Shown: piece by piece, positions 1 to 7,035 of the stretch
Layout of the letters: each line of letters opens with the position of its first letter
How positions within the stretch are numbered: position 1 is the first letter of the stretch
Source of the DNA: an uncultured Verrucomicrobia subdivision 3 bacterium
Lineage (GTDB): Bacteria > Verrucomicrobiota > Verrucomicrobiae > Limisphaerales > UBA11358
Length of the DNA stretch: 13,759 nt
Direction of reading: 5' to 3'
Assembly: GCA_903847285.1 (NCBI GenBank)
Contig: CAINDH010000009.1
Location: 1-13,759, forward strand
The notes under the pieces: model-generated
The model's database searches: none
Told to the model about the DNA's origin: nothing
Seen by the model: only the letters and a program-made list of their open reading frames with translations
Made by a program: the position numbers and the translations under genes

Positions 1-2996
1 CCGACCACGCGGTCCACGCCGGACTGCAAAATTTCGCCCTGCAACGCCAGATACGTCCGCGTCGAAAATTTTTGTTCCAACGAAACTCCATAGATGGTGA
101 ACATCGCACCCGAGTTCCCGCCGCCAAATGATTCTGGAATCAAACTGCGATACGCCTGGTTGAAACCCGCCACCTGCGAGGGTTCCAACTGAAAACTTTG
201 GTCAATGCTCGCGCCGCTGATTGCCTGCGAGTAACCCGCACGCACCGTCGTCCCCGCCAGCGGCGTCCAAATCAAGCCCGCTTTCGGCAGTAGATGATAG
301 TGCGTCTCCGTGTTGTTGCCGAACGGCGCGTAACGGAAATTTTCCGGCATCACCAGCCGGTCATAGCTCACCCCGCCGATAATTCGTAGCGAATCCAACA
401 TCTGCCAGTGTTCATAGGCATAAATATTTTCGCGATTGAACTTCGCTGAGGCATTCTGCGACAGCGCCGTCGGGAACAGCGCCAAATCGCCGCTGTCATT
501 CCCCTGGTCGCCAAAGGTGTTGAAATTTTCTGTGTCGAATTCGCCCGTTTGCCAGCGCGCACCGATGATGGTCGTGAACCGGTGCGTCTGCCAGATGTGC
601 TGCGCCTCCACCGAATAAATTTCCAATTCGCTGCGGTATCTCTGATTCAGGAAAAGCGGATGCGACTGCGTCGGCAGCACGCCATCAATCAAGCCTGAAT
701 CGAGGTCGCGGTGGATGAGCAAATCCGGCTGGAGCGGGTTTGTGACCGAGAGCGAATCCGAAAGCCGGCTGACGAGCAGCAATGTGTCCACGCCCGGAGA
801 CCATTCGTGATGCAGACCCGCCACAACAAGCGGCTGCTGCCGCTCGGAAAAAGTAAACGGTGCGGAGGCGGCACTGGCCGGGTCGTAGTATTGAATCGTG
901 TTGCCACCGTGCGTCTCTCGCAGTTCCACCTCCACAAACGCGCTGTCCTTGGAGGTGAGCTGTTGCTTCAACTTGAAATCATACAGCGTATCCTCCACCG
1001 CGCTATTCGGACGGTAGCCGTGCGTGGAAGAATAATCCTGCTCGAAGGCGAACGCCGTGCCGCCGAAATTTCCAAACTCCACCGCGCTCTGCCGCCAGTC
1101 GCCGTGGCTCCAGTAAGTCGTGTCCGAACTGATGCCCACGCGGTCGCGCTCAAACAAGCGCGAATACTCCTGCTGCGAAACTTGCGGCGACAGCGTGCCC
1201 GCGCTCGCCGGGGCCAGCAAATTCGCCACGAGATACTCCGTCTGAAACGCCGTCTCGTAACGCAGGTTCACGCCGCTGCGATCAAGCAGATTGAAATAAT
1301 TGTCTGCAAGAAATTGGTGCGAAGAATAGTTGGCGTAATCGGAATTCACCGCCTTCACCGCTTCGCGCACGCCCGTGTCCGTCATGCCCGCGTCGCGATA
1401 GATGTTCGCCAAGTTTGCACCACGCACGGCACGGTCTTGATCCAGCAACAGTTGCGAGCGATAGACTTTGCGGTTGTCGTTCAGCGATTGTGATTTTTCC
1501 AGATCACGCACCGCGTCGTTCACCTTGTTCTCCTGCTCGTTGAGCAACGCCGAGTAAAGCCACACCGTCGGATCGTTCGCATCGAGCTTCTGCGCGAGGG
1601 CGAATTCTTTTTCCGCGTGCTTGCCGTCGCGCACGTTGGCGAAGGCTTTGCCGAGATAACTCCGCAAGACAGCGCGCTGTGGCTCCACCGTGGCCGCGAC
1701 TTGCAAATCCTGACAGCCAGCAATCGCATCGCCGCTGTGAATCCGCACAAGCCCGCGACCGAGCCACGCGTTGCCGAGCGCGCCGTCGAGCGCGATAGCT
1801 TCATCAAATTGTTTGCGCGCGGCGGCGTATTTGCCTTTCGCCGCGAGTAAAAATCCTTTCAACGAAACCGCCTCGGCGTTGCGCGGGGAAAGTTTTAGCG
1901 CCTTGTCGAGCGCGTCACTCGCGGCCTTTGTGCGGCCAAAACTGAATTCCAATTCGGCCACGCGCGCCCAACCGAAGCCGAAGTTTGGCGACTGCGCCAC
2001 GGATTTCCGTGCAGCCTTCAACGCTTCATCCAGTTTCGAGTGTGATTGCAGATAGTAAGATTCCGCCAGCCACTCGCTCGCGAGCAATGGAGCCGCGCCG
2101 CGGACCCACGCTTGATTTTTTACCGCCGCCACAACTTCGCGTAACGCACCCGCGAGTGGTGATGCAGAATTAAGCGAAGCGAGTTGCTTCTCTGATTGCT
2201 CCGCCTGCCCTGCCGCGAGCAGCAAGCCGGCAAAATAAATTTTCTCCGCTTCTGACGACGGCGTGCGTCCCGCCGGATAATTCGCCAGCGCCGCCAACAA
2301 ATCGCCACTGCGATACGCTTCGAGCGAAGTTGCAAGTTCTTGCTGCTCGGCGGTGGACAAGCCGATTTCATTCGCATCGAGAACGCCCGGATAATACATG
2401 CACCACTGGATGTCATTCACCGCATTGATGACGGCGGTTTTCTTCGGCGCTTGTCCGGGTTCAACCGTCGCCTCTTCGCCGGAAACAATGTCGAGTGCGC
2501 CAAGTGAATTGGAAATGGAAAGCGCACCGTCAACCAACGTCACCACGCTGCGCCCGTCGCTCTCTGCAACGGCAAGATTGAATTCCGTTCCGCGAATCGC
2601 CCCGGACGAGAGCGGTGTGCTGAACTCCACATCCGACGGACGTTCACGGCTGAAAAAATACGTCGAGCCCGATTGCACATTCAGCCGCGTAGTTTTGCCC
2701 GGGGCGGACGGTGGCTGCACAACGAATGTGGTCAACTCGTTCACGCGCACCACGGAAAGATTTGCCAGCCGCACGACGGCGCGGCTGCGTAGGCCAGTGC
2801 GCAAACGGTCGCCGGTTTGAATCGCAGAATTTGTCGTGGCCGCCAACCACGCGGTGGTGCCAGCGTGTGCCAATTCCACCTTTCCTTCCACGGACAACAG
2901 GGCGGTGCCGACAGCAGACTGTGCTGAAAGCTTCCAGGCAGAGCACACACAAAAGGCCAGCAATAGGAGAATGGTTTTGTAGCCGGTGGTTTTCAT
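1..2996 (-). CDS. FecR-TPR-outer-membrane beta-barrel fusion protein (C-terminus beyond window)
   Basis: Reading the minus strand from the ATG at 2996 gives 999 codons with no stop up to the window edge, so the 3' end is missing. Residues 1-26 look like a signal peptide (MKTTGYKTILLLLAFCVCSA, then cleavage near SAQ). Residues about 28-185 resemble a FecR domain: an SVEGKVEL strand, TGDRLRTG, and GAIRGTEFNL followed by VVTLVDGAL. Residues about 215-530 are Ala/Leu-rich helical pairs with TPR spacing (for example ALDKALKLSPRNAEA near 362-375 and FDEAIALDGALGNAWLGRG near 397-415). From about 570 the chain turns into alternating aromatic beta-strands ending in PKAGLIWTPLAGTTVRAGYS (904-923), typical of TonB-dependent receptor barrels. 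No plug domain is visible between the TPRs and the barrel. With a signal peptide, the FecR part should be periplasmic rather than a cytoplasmic anti-sigma regulator. The ligand is unknown. No Shine-Dalgarno sequence precedes the ATG. The reading frame is certain; the domain calls come from pattern recognition. Confidence 0.87.
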   Translation of the reverse strand, partial: MKTTGYKTILLLLAFCVCSAWKLSAQSAVGTALLSVEGKVELAHAGTTAWLAATTNSAIQTGDRLRTGLRSRAVVRLANLSVVRVNELTTFVVQPPSAPGKTTRLNVQSGSTYFFSRERPSDVEFSTPLSSGAIRGTEFNLAVAESDGRSVVTLVDGALSISNSLGALDIVSGEEATVEPGQAPKKTAVINAVNDIQWCMYYPGVLDANEIGLSTAEQQELATSLEAYRSGDLLAALANYPAGRTPSSEAEKIYFAGLLLAAGQAEQSEKQLASLNSASPLAGALREVVAAVKNQAWVRGAAPLLASEWLAESYYLQSHSKLDEALKAARKSVAQSPNFGFGWARVAELEFSFGRTKAASDALDKALKLSPRNAEAVSLKGFLLAAKGKYAAARKQFDEAIALDGALGNAWLGRGLVRIHSGDAIAGCQDLQVAATVEPQRAVLRSYLGKAFANVRDGKHAEKEFALAQKLDANDPTVWLYSALLNEQENKVNDAVRDLEKSQSLNDNRKVYRSQLLLDQDRAVRGANLANIYRDAGMTDTGVREAVKAVNSDYANYSSHQFLADNYFNLLDRSGVNLRYETAFQTEYLVANLLAPASAGTLSPQVSQQEYSRLFERDRVGISSDTTYWSHGDWRQSAVEFGNFGGTAFAFEQDYSSTHGYRPNSAVEDTLYDFKLKQQLTSKDSAFVEVELRETHGGNTIQYYDPASAASAPFTFSERQQPLVVAGLHHEWSPGVDTLLLVSRLSDSLSVTNPLQPDLLIHRDLDSGLIDGVLPTQSHPLFLNQRYRSELEIYSVEAQHIWQTHRFTTIIGARWQTGEFDTENFNTFGDQGNDSGDLALFPTALSQNASAKFNRENIYAYEHWQMLDSLRIIGGVSYDRLVMPENFRYAPFGNNTETHYHLLPKAGLIWTPLAGTTVRAGYSQAISGASIDQSFQLEPSQVAGFNQAYRSLIPESFGGGNSGAMFTIYGVSLEQKFSTRTYLALQGEILQSGVDRVV

Positions 2997-3349
2997 AGGG
3001 GTTGGTGCAGCAATCCATAACAGGGATTAGCAGGCATTGCAACGGCAGCTTTAAACCGCTCATCCACGCTCATCTTCGCTGATATAAAAATTGATTGAGT
3101 GGAGATGATCGTTTTTAAAACGGCTTCAAATTTATTTTTGAAAATCTTTCCGCTTCACCGTTCCTTAAGGTTGGTTGCGTTAGTGTGGCAATATGAAAGC
3201 TGAAGCCAAACACAACCATAAGCAGCTCACCTGGAGCGACGCGCGGGCGGGGAAATTTTCCTGCGAAATAATCTCCCCTTAAAGTAAGGCCTGAAACTTT
3301 GACCGCAGTTAAACAACACAACCAAAAACAAAAAAACGAAAGAATAAAT
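2997..3349. other. Divergent intergenic region between the FecR-TPR-barrel gene and the EF-hand gene
   Basis: This 353-bp gap lies between two genes transcribed away from each other, so it should hold both promoters. It is AT-rich in the middle (about 3085-3145) and just before the EF-hand ATG (A-rich, 3310-3349). A 5-bp inverted repeat AATCC/GGATT sits at 3012-3028. A 29-codon frame at 3193-3282 has no recognisable features and I do not call it a gene. I see no RNA gene or riboswitch here. Confidence 0.6.
3014..3042 (-). promoter_or_regulatory. Possible sigma-70-type promoter of the FecR-TPR-barrel gene
   Basis: On the minus strand TTGCAA (3042-3037) is followed after exactly 17 bp by TATGGA (3019-3014), which has an upstream TG (extended -10 form). 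Transcription would start about 10 nt before the ATG at 2996. The hexamers match the consensus only in 4/6 and 3/6 positions, so this is a weak candidate that rests mainly on spacing and position. Confidence 0.22.
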
Positions 3350-3733
3350 ATGAAAACGAAAATGCTCCTCACGATTGTCGCCGCAGTCGGCGCCCTCTCA
3401 CTCACCGGCTTTGCACAAGATGCAGGCGGTCCACCGCAAGGCGGACCACCGCAAGGCGGACCCGGTGGACAGGGCGGCAAACGTCCGATGCCGCTGCTCA
3501 TCTCTGCACTCGACGCAAATCACGATGGCGTGATTGATGCCGATGAAATCGCCGGTGCCAGCGCCGCGCTTAAGAAGCTCGACAAGAATGGCGATGGCAA
3601 ATTGAGCCGTGAAGAATACATGGGCAAACCCCCGATGGGTGGTCGTCCGCCGATGGGTGGCCAAGGTGGCCCAGAAGGTCAAGGCGGTCCCGGCAATGAT
3701 GGCCCGCAAGGTCCGCCGCCCGGCAATCAGTAA
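3350..3733 (+). CDS. Secreted Gly/Pro-rich EF-hand (calcium-binding) protein
   Basis: This 127-residue protein starts with a signal peptide (MKTKMLLTIVAAVGALSLTG, cleavage near FAQ at 21-23). A TTG start 17 codons upstream is possible, but it would put a charged, hydrophilic stretch before the signal peptide, so the ATG at 3350 is preferred. Two 12-residue EF-hand loops are intact. The first is D55-x-N57-x-D59-G-V61-I-D63-x-x-E66 and the second is D78-x-N80-x-D82-G-K84-L-S86-x-x-E89, each with the bidentate Glu at position 12. They form one EF-hand pair flanked by low-complexity segments: GGPPQ repeats at 27-43 and PPMGG/GGPxGQ repeats at 92-127. Calcium binding in the periplasm or outside the cell is expected from the motif; the biological role is unknown. 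The gene stands alone, with its own terminator. It could also be called an exported EF-hand domain protein of unknown function. Confidence 0.88.
   Translation: MKTKMLLTIVAAVGALSLTGFAQDAGGPPQGGPPQGGPGGQGGKRPMPLLISALDANHDGVIDADEIAGASAALKKLDKNGDGKLSREEYMGKPPMGGRPPMGGQGGPEGQGGPGNDGPQGPPPGNQ
3425..3454 (+). repeat. Two 15-bp tandem copies coding GGPPQ
   Basis: Units at 3425-3439 and 3440-3454 differ at one base (GGCGGTCCACCGCAA and GGCGGACCACCGCAA), and a third partial unit follows from 3455. They encode the GGPPQ repeats before the EF-hands and are a likely site of slippage-driven length variation. Confidence 0.8.
3632..3660 (+). repeat. Direct repeat coding PPMGG after the EF-hands
   Basis: The 11-mer CCGATGGGTGG occurs at 3632-3642 and again at 3650-3660, an 18-bp period encoding PPMGG-R-PPMGG. 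It is a second low-complexity block in the same gene, separate from the GGPPQ units. Confidence 0.75.
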
Positions 3734-3740
3734 TAAAGCT

Positions 3741-3758
3741 TCCGTCCTGGTGGACGGA
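3741..3758 (+). terminator. Short hairpin just after the EF-hand stop codon
   Basis: TCCGTCC (3741-3747) pairs perfectly with GGACGGA (3752-3758) around a TGGT loop, 7 bp after the stop. No T-run follows, so alone it is not a classical terminator. It may protect the 3' end or act together with the larger hairpin downstream. Confidence 0.4.
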
Positions 3759-3760
3759 CA

Positions 3761-3810
3761 ACCGGCGCGCTGGGAAAACTCCGGGTGTGATACCAGCGCG
3801 TCGGTTTTTT
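3761..3810 (+). terminator. Rho-independent terminator of the EF-hand gene
   Basis: ACCGGCGCGCTGG (3761-3773) pairs with CCAGCGCGTCGGT (3793-3805) in a 13-bp GC-rich stem with a single G-U pair. The loop is 19 nt, and TTTTTT follows at 3805-3810. The T-run is only on the plus strand, so it serves the EF-hand gene rather than the converging transporter. Confidence 0.85.
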
Positions 3811-3887
3811 ATTTTCACTGAAGGAGAACCTTCCGCGTTCGTCTCTCTCGTAATCAACTCATGGAAGACGAGGATGCGGCCAAAAAA

Positions 3888-5138
3888 TTATTTCACCAAC
3901 AGCCGTTGTGCGGCAATCAAGCCCGCGAAGATGGCGATGCCGCCGCAGATGAAATATGGCAAGCCGACGTGATGCGTGTAGAGCGGCAGCGCAAAAAGCG
4001 GCCCGAAAATTCGCGCGAGACTGCCCGCGCTTTGTGCCACGCCAATGGTTGCGCCTTGCTCGTTGGCGGGCGTGAGATTGGAAAGCAGTCCGAATAGTGG
4101 CGCGCGTGTCAGGCTAGAAGCGAAGGACAGCAATGCCAGCGCACCAAGTAATTTCAGCCACGGCACGTCGGTCAGTTTCAAAACGGCAAGCCAATGGAGT
4201 TCGCCATCGCCTTTGACCAGCGGCAGTAGCACAAGACTCACGCCGGTCAGCACGAGGCTGATGGCAATTAATTTTGGCTCTCCCAACAATTTCACGAAGC
4301 GCCCGATCAAGCCGCCTTGGACGAACGCGCCAATCACGCCGCAGAAAACAAATAGCGAAACCACCGTGGTCGCCGACTGGGCGGATTCGGAGGTGAAGTG
4401 CAAATTAAAGCTGTCATTCACCAGCAGCGGCAAGGTGCATTCAAAACAACTGAAGGCAAACGTCGCCATAAAAAAAACTAGGACGAGCACGCCGATTTTG
4501 GGCTGCGACAGCGTGTGACTCCATTGGGTGAACCGCGGGCGTTTGGCGACGGGCGTAGAATCCGGCTTGCGGCTTTCCGCGAGGATAGAAAAAGTGAGGA
4601 GAAAATTCAGCGCGCACAACGCCGCCGCCGCCCATCCGGGAGCCGTCGCACCAAAAAATTTCAGCATCAAGCCGCCGATGGCCGGGCCGAAAATAAAACC
4701 GAGGCCGAACGCCATGCCGATGAGCCCCATGCGCTTCGAGCGTTCCTCTGGTTTGGAAATGTCCGCGATGTAAGCCTGCGCCACGGTGATGTTGCCGCCA
4801 CACGCGCCGGCAAACATCCTCGCTCCGAGCAGCAACCAAAGCGCAGCGGTGTGGCTCGCCAACCCGCATGCCAGCGCGAAGATGACATAGGAAATGGCAC
4901 CACCCGCCGTGCTGATAAGCAAAATCGGGCGTCGCCCGTAGCGGTCTGAAAGTTTTCCCCAGATGGGCGAAAAGACGAACTGCATCGCCGAATACGAGGC
5001 GAGAATAAAGCCGAGCAGCCAGCCGCTTGCACCAAAGTCACGCCCAAAAATCGGCGTGAGCGGCACGACGATGCCGAAGCCCACAAGGTCAATGAAGACC
5101 GTGAGAAAGATGACGAGCAAGGAGGGTTTACGATTCAT
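3888..5138 (-). CDS. MFS efflux transporter, drug:H+ antiporter (TetA-like) type
   Basis: This is a 416-residue polytopic membrane protein, the usual length for a 12-helix major facilitator. The signature motifs of the DHA1 drug:proton antiporter family are present. Helix 1 carries IDLVGFGIVVPLTPIF (16-31). The loop between helices 2 and 3 has GKLSDRYGRRP (61-71, motif A). Helix 4 has GARMFAGACGG followed by AYIADI (105-127, motif B region). Helix 5 has GLGFIFGPAIGGL (145-157, motif C, typical of exporters). The N-terminal half resembles tetracycline-type exporters, but the substrate cannot be read from the sequence and resistance should not be assumed. The gene is monocistronic and converges on the EF-hand gene. 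Its ATG is preceded by GTTATAA with no Shine-Dalgarno sequence. Confidence 0.9.
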   Translation of the reverse strand: MNRKPSLLVIFLTVFIDLVGFGIVVPLTPIFGRDFGASGWLLGFILASYSAMQFVFSPIWGKLSDRYGRRPILLISTAGGAISYVIFALACGLASHTAALWLLLGARMFAGACGGNITVAQAYIADISKPEERSKRMGLIGMAFGLGFIFGPAIGGLMLKFFGATAPGWAAAALCALNFLLTFSILAESRKPDSTPVAKRPRFTQWSHTLSQPKIGVLVLVFFMATFAFSCFECTLPLLVNDSFNLHFTSESAQSATTVVSLFVFCGVIGAFVQGGLIGRFVKLLGEPKLIAISLVLTGVSLVLLPLVKGDGELHWLAVLKLTDVPWLKLLGALALLSFASSLTRAPLFGLLSNLTPANEQGATIGVAQSAGSLARIFGPLFALPLYTHHVGLPYFICGGIAIFAGLIAAQRLLVK

Positions 5139-5304
5139 TTATAACGGGCGCAGTCTAAATGCCGGGGATAGAATTGACAGGATTTTCAGAAATTTATTTG
5201 GGTGGCGAATAACTCTGTGAACAAGAAAAGCAACTTTGGCTTGCTGCAAAAAAAACCTAAAGCAAAATATAAGTGCAGGCCAAGTTAAATTGATGTTGGA
5301 GAGT

Positions 5305-5325
5305 TGTTGAGGTCCAAACTCAACA
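5305..5325. repeat. Inverted repeat TGTTGAG/CTCAACA
   Basis: This is a perfect 7-bp inverted repeat with a 7-nt loop, about 220 bp before dnaB. No T-run follows, so it is not a terminator. It could be a protein-binding site or chance in an AT-rich region. Confidence 0.35.
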
Positions 5326-5402
5326 GTGCCCGCAAAGCGACCAACAAAAATTCGGCGGCTTCCAAAACCGCCCTTGGACTGCATTCTCCCTCCACTCTCC
5401 CA

Positions 5403-5434
5403 AACAAGTCTAAAATTCTCAATCGAAACTTGTT
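5403..5434. repeat. Inverted repeat AACAAGT/ACTTGTT
   Basis: These are perfect 7-bp arms (5403-5409 and 5428-5434) separated by 18 bp, about 110 bp before dnaB. The long loop suits an operator better than an RNA hairpin. Chance is possible. Confidence 0.3.
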
Positions 5435-5462
5435 GGAAAAATACTCACACCAAGACATCTTT

Positions 5463-5491
5463 TTCAAAATTTGTTAAGAAGGTGTTATTAA
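5463..5491 (+). promoter_or_regulatory. Possible dnaB-operon promoter
   Basis: TTCAAA (5463-5468) and TATTAA (5486-5491) are spaced by 17 bp and match the sigma-70 hexamers at 4/6 positions each. Initiation near 5498 would give a leader of about 46 nt before the dnaB ATG. The -10 overlaps the palindrome TGTTATTAACA, so a protein bound there would be expected to repress. This is tentative. Confidence 0.3.
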
Positions 5492-5500
5492 CATTTAACA
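5472..5500. promoter_or_regulatory. Cluster of TGTTAA half-sites upstream of dnaB (possible operator)
   Basis: Within 29 bp there are TGTTAA (5472-5477), the odd palindrome TGTTA-T-TAACA (5483-5493) and TTAACA (5495-5500). TGTTAC follows at 5535-5540, just before the start codon. Such density and dyad symmetry over a plausible -10 suggests an operator, but the region is AT-rich and no regulator is encoded nearby. Confidence 0.3.
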
Positions 5501-5543
5501 AGAGAGCTTTGCCACACCTACTAAAATTTCATTTTGTTACATC

Positions 5544-7025
5544 ATGATTGATTCCGTTTCTGAACCCATGCACGGCGGCGGTGACGCTGGTGCGGGGGCT
5601 GATTTCAAAAAATCTCGTCGCCAAAAGGCAGCTCGCTCTGTGACTACATCGACACTGGACCGTTTACCGCCACATTCTAATGATGCAGAGATGGGCGTGC
5701 TGGGTTGCGCGCTGCTCGATCCGAACCAATGCATCGGCGAGTGCGTAGAGAAACTCAAAGACGATGGGATGATGGCATTCTACGATCTACGGCATCAGAC
5801 GATTTACGAGACGCTCTCCGAAATGTTCAACGCGCGGATGCCGGTGGATTTGATCACAGTGCAGCAGAGGTTGAAAGACCGGCAGCTTTTGGATCAGGTC
5901 GGTGGCATCGCCTATCTCTCACAACTTCAGGACGCCGTGCCGAGCGCGGCGAACTTGAGTTACTACCTCGACATCGTCCGCGAGAAATATCTTTTGCGGA
6001 AGCTCATCACGACGTGCAGCGGTGTGGTGGGTAAGGTTTTTGATTACGAGGGCAACGTCGAGGAACTGCTGGACGAAGTGGAAAAAGAAATTCTCCGTGT
6101 CAACGAGTCGCGGGCGCAGGGCAGCATGATTCCCGTCAAAACGCTCGTGAACGATGCGATTGCGACGATCGAAAATTATTTCGGCCGCAACGGTGAGCTG
6201 GGCGGGCTCGCCACGGGCTTCGTGGACTTGGACAAGATGACGGACGGATTTCACGGCGGGGAAATGATTGTCATCGCGGCACGTCCGTCGATGGGCAAAA
6301 CGTCGCTGGCAATGAACATCGCGGAACACGTGGCGTTGGAACTCAAGCATCCGGTGGGGGTGTTCTCGCTGGAAATGAGTTCGGCGAGCCTGGTGCTGCG
6401 CATGATGTGTTCGCTGGCGCGGGTGAATTTGCGGAGCATCCGGGAAGGTTTCATGAGCGAGTCGGATTTCCCGAAATTGACGAGCGCGGCGGGACGCTTG
6501 AGCGCGGCGAAACTTTATATCGATGACACGGCGGGACTTTCGATTTTGCAATTGCGGGCGCGGGCGCGGCGGATGCACCAGCAGCACGGCATTAAGCTCT
6601 TCGTGATTGACTATTTGCAGCTGTTAAACTCTACTGCGCGACGTTCACAGGACAATCGCCAGCAGGAGATTGCGGACATTTCGAGCGGCATCAAGGCGCT
6701 GGCAAAAGAACTGAATGTGCCGGTGGTTGTGTTGGCGCAGTTGAATCGCGATATCGAGAAAGACAAGAACCGCAAACCACGCATGAGCGACTTGCGCGAG
6801 TCTGGTTCGATTGAACAAGATGCGGACTTAGTGGGTCTGCTCTACAAACCGGATGCGGATGAGGACGCGGAAGGCGGAGCGGTGGAAGCAGACGGCTTGC
6901 CTGTGAGTTTGGTGATCGCCAAGCAACGCAATGGCCCGACGGGTGATGTGAACCTGACATTCATGAAGCCCTACACAAGATTTGAAAGCGCGGCAAAATT
7001 TAGCAACGACGATGTTCCCGGTTGA
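5544..7025 (+). CDS. dnaB: Replicative DNA helicase DnaB
   Basis: This 493-residue protein is the ring helicase that unwinds DNA at the replication fork and recruits primase. The N-terminal domain (about 40-150) begins with the family hallmark LPPHSNDAEMGVLGCALLD (41-59). The RecA-like C-terminal domain has Walker A ARPSMGKTS (246-254), SLEMSS (275-280), Walker B LFVIDYLQLL (352-361), AQLNRDIE (398-405), DLRESGSIEQDADLV (416-430) and the QRNGPTG block (461-467). No intein interrupts the Walker A site. The first 40 residues are a basic, low-complexity extension slightly longer than in E. coli (471 residues in total there), so a start at Met9 cannot be excluded. There is no Shine-Dalgarno sequence. 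bamA follows after only 10 bp, suggesting a shared transcript. Confidence 0.97.
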   Translation: MIDSVSEPMHGGGDAGAGADFKKSRRQKAARSVTTSTLDRLPPHSNDAEMGVLGCALLDPNQCIGECVEKLKDDGMMAFYDLRHQTIYETLSEMFNARMPVDLITVQQRLKDRQLLDQVGGIAYLSQLQDAVPSAANLSYYLDIVREKYLLRKLITTCSGVVGKVFDYEGNVEELLDEVEKEILRVNESRAQGSMIPVKTLVNDAIATIENYFGRNGELGGLATGFVDLDKMTDGFHGGEMIVIAARPSMGKTSLAMNIAEHVALELKHPVGVFSLEMSSASLVLRMMCSLARVNLRSIREGFMSESDFPKLTSAAGRLSAAKLYIDDTAGLSILQLRARARRMHQQHGIKLFVIDYLQLLNSTARRSQDNRQQEIADISSGIKALAKELNVPVVVLAQLNRDIEKDKNRKPRMSDLRESGSIEQDADLVGLLYKPDADEDAEGGAVEADGLPVSLVIAKQRNGPTGDVNLTFMKPYTRFESAAKFSNDDVPG

Positions 7026-7035
7026 CCGTTAAAAA

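Larger units (their letters stand above)
5139..5543. other. AT-rich intergenic region upstream of dnaB and of the divergent MFS gene
   Basis: This 405-bp region separates two divergent genes and must contain their promoters. It has no convincing coding frame. Visible structure includes a 7-bp inverted repeat TGTTGAG/CTCAACA at 5305-5325 (7-nt loop), a 7-bp inverted repeat AACAAGT/ACTTGTT at 5403-5434 (18-nt loop), and a cluster of TGTTAA half-sites at 5472-5500. A consensus TTGACA at 5174-5179 lacks a good -10 at the right distance. No DnaA box of the TTATNCACA type was seen, so there is no sign of a replication origin. Confidence 0.6.

Noticed and set aside
711..1493. Plus-strand open frame of 260 codons
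   Set aside because: It lies wholly antisense to the FecR-TPR-barrel gene, is rich in Arg/His/Val as expected from a mirrored GC-rich gene, and shows no domain. The minus-strand frame has clear protein logic.
3193..3282. Small ORF of 29 residues in the divergent intergenic region
   Set aside because: No ribosome-binding signal, signal peptide, membrane segment or recognisable motif. The length is within chance expectation.
3888..5138. Tetracycline resistance gene
   Set aside because: Family motifs support a DHA1-type exporter, but substrate cannot be inferred from motifs shared by the whole family.
5174..5202. Consensus -35 TTGACA upstream of dnaB
   Set aside because: No acceptable -10 at 16-18 bp; the hexamer at 17 bp is TTTGGG. 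It is also more than 340 bp from the dnaB start.
5919..6587. Minus-strand open frame of 222 codons inside dnaB
   Set aside because: Arg/His-rich antisense shadow of an unmistakable dnaB reading frame.
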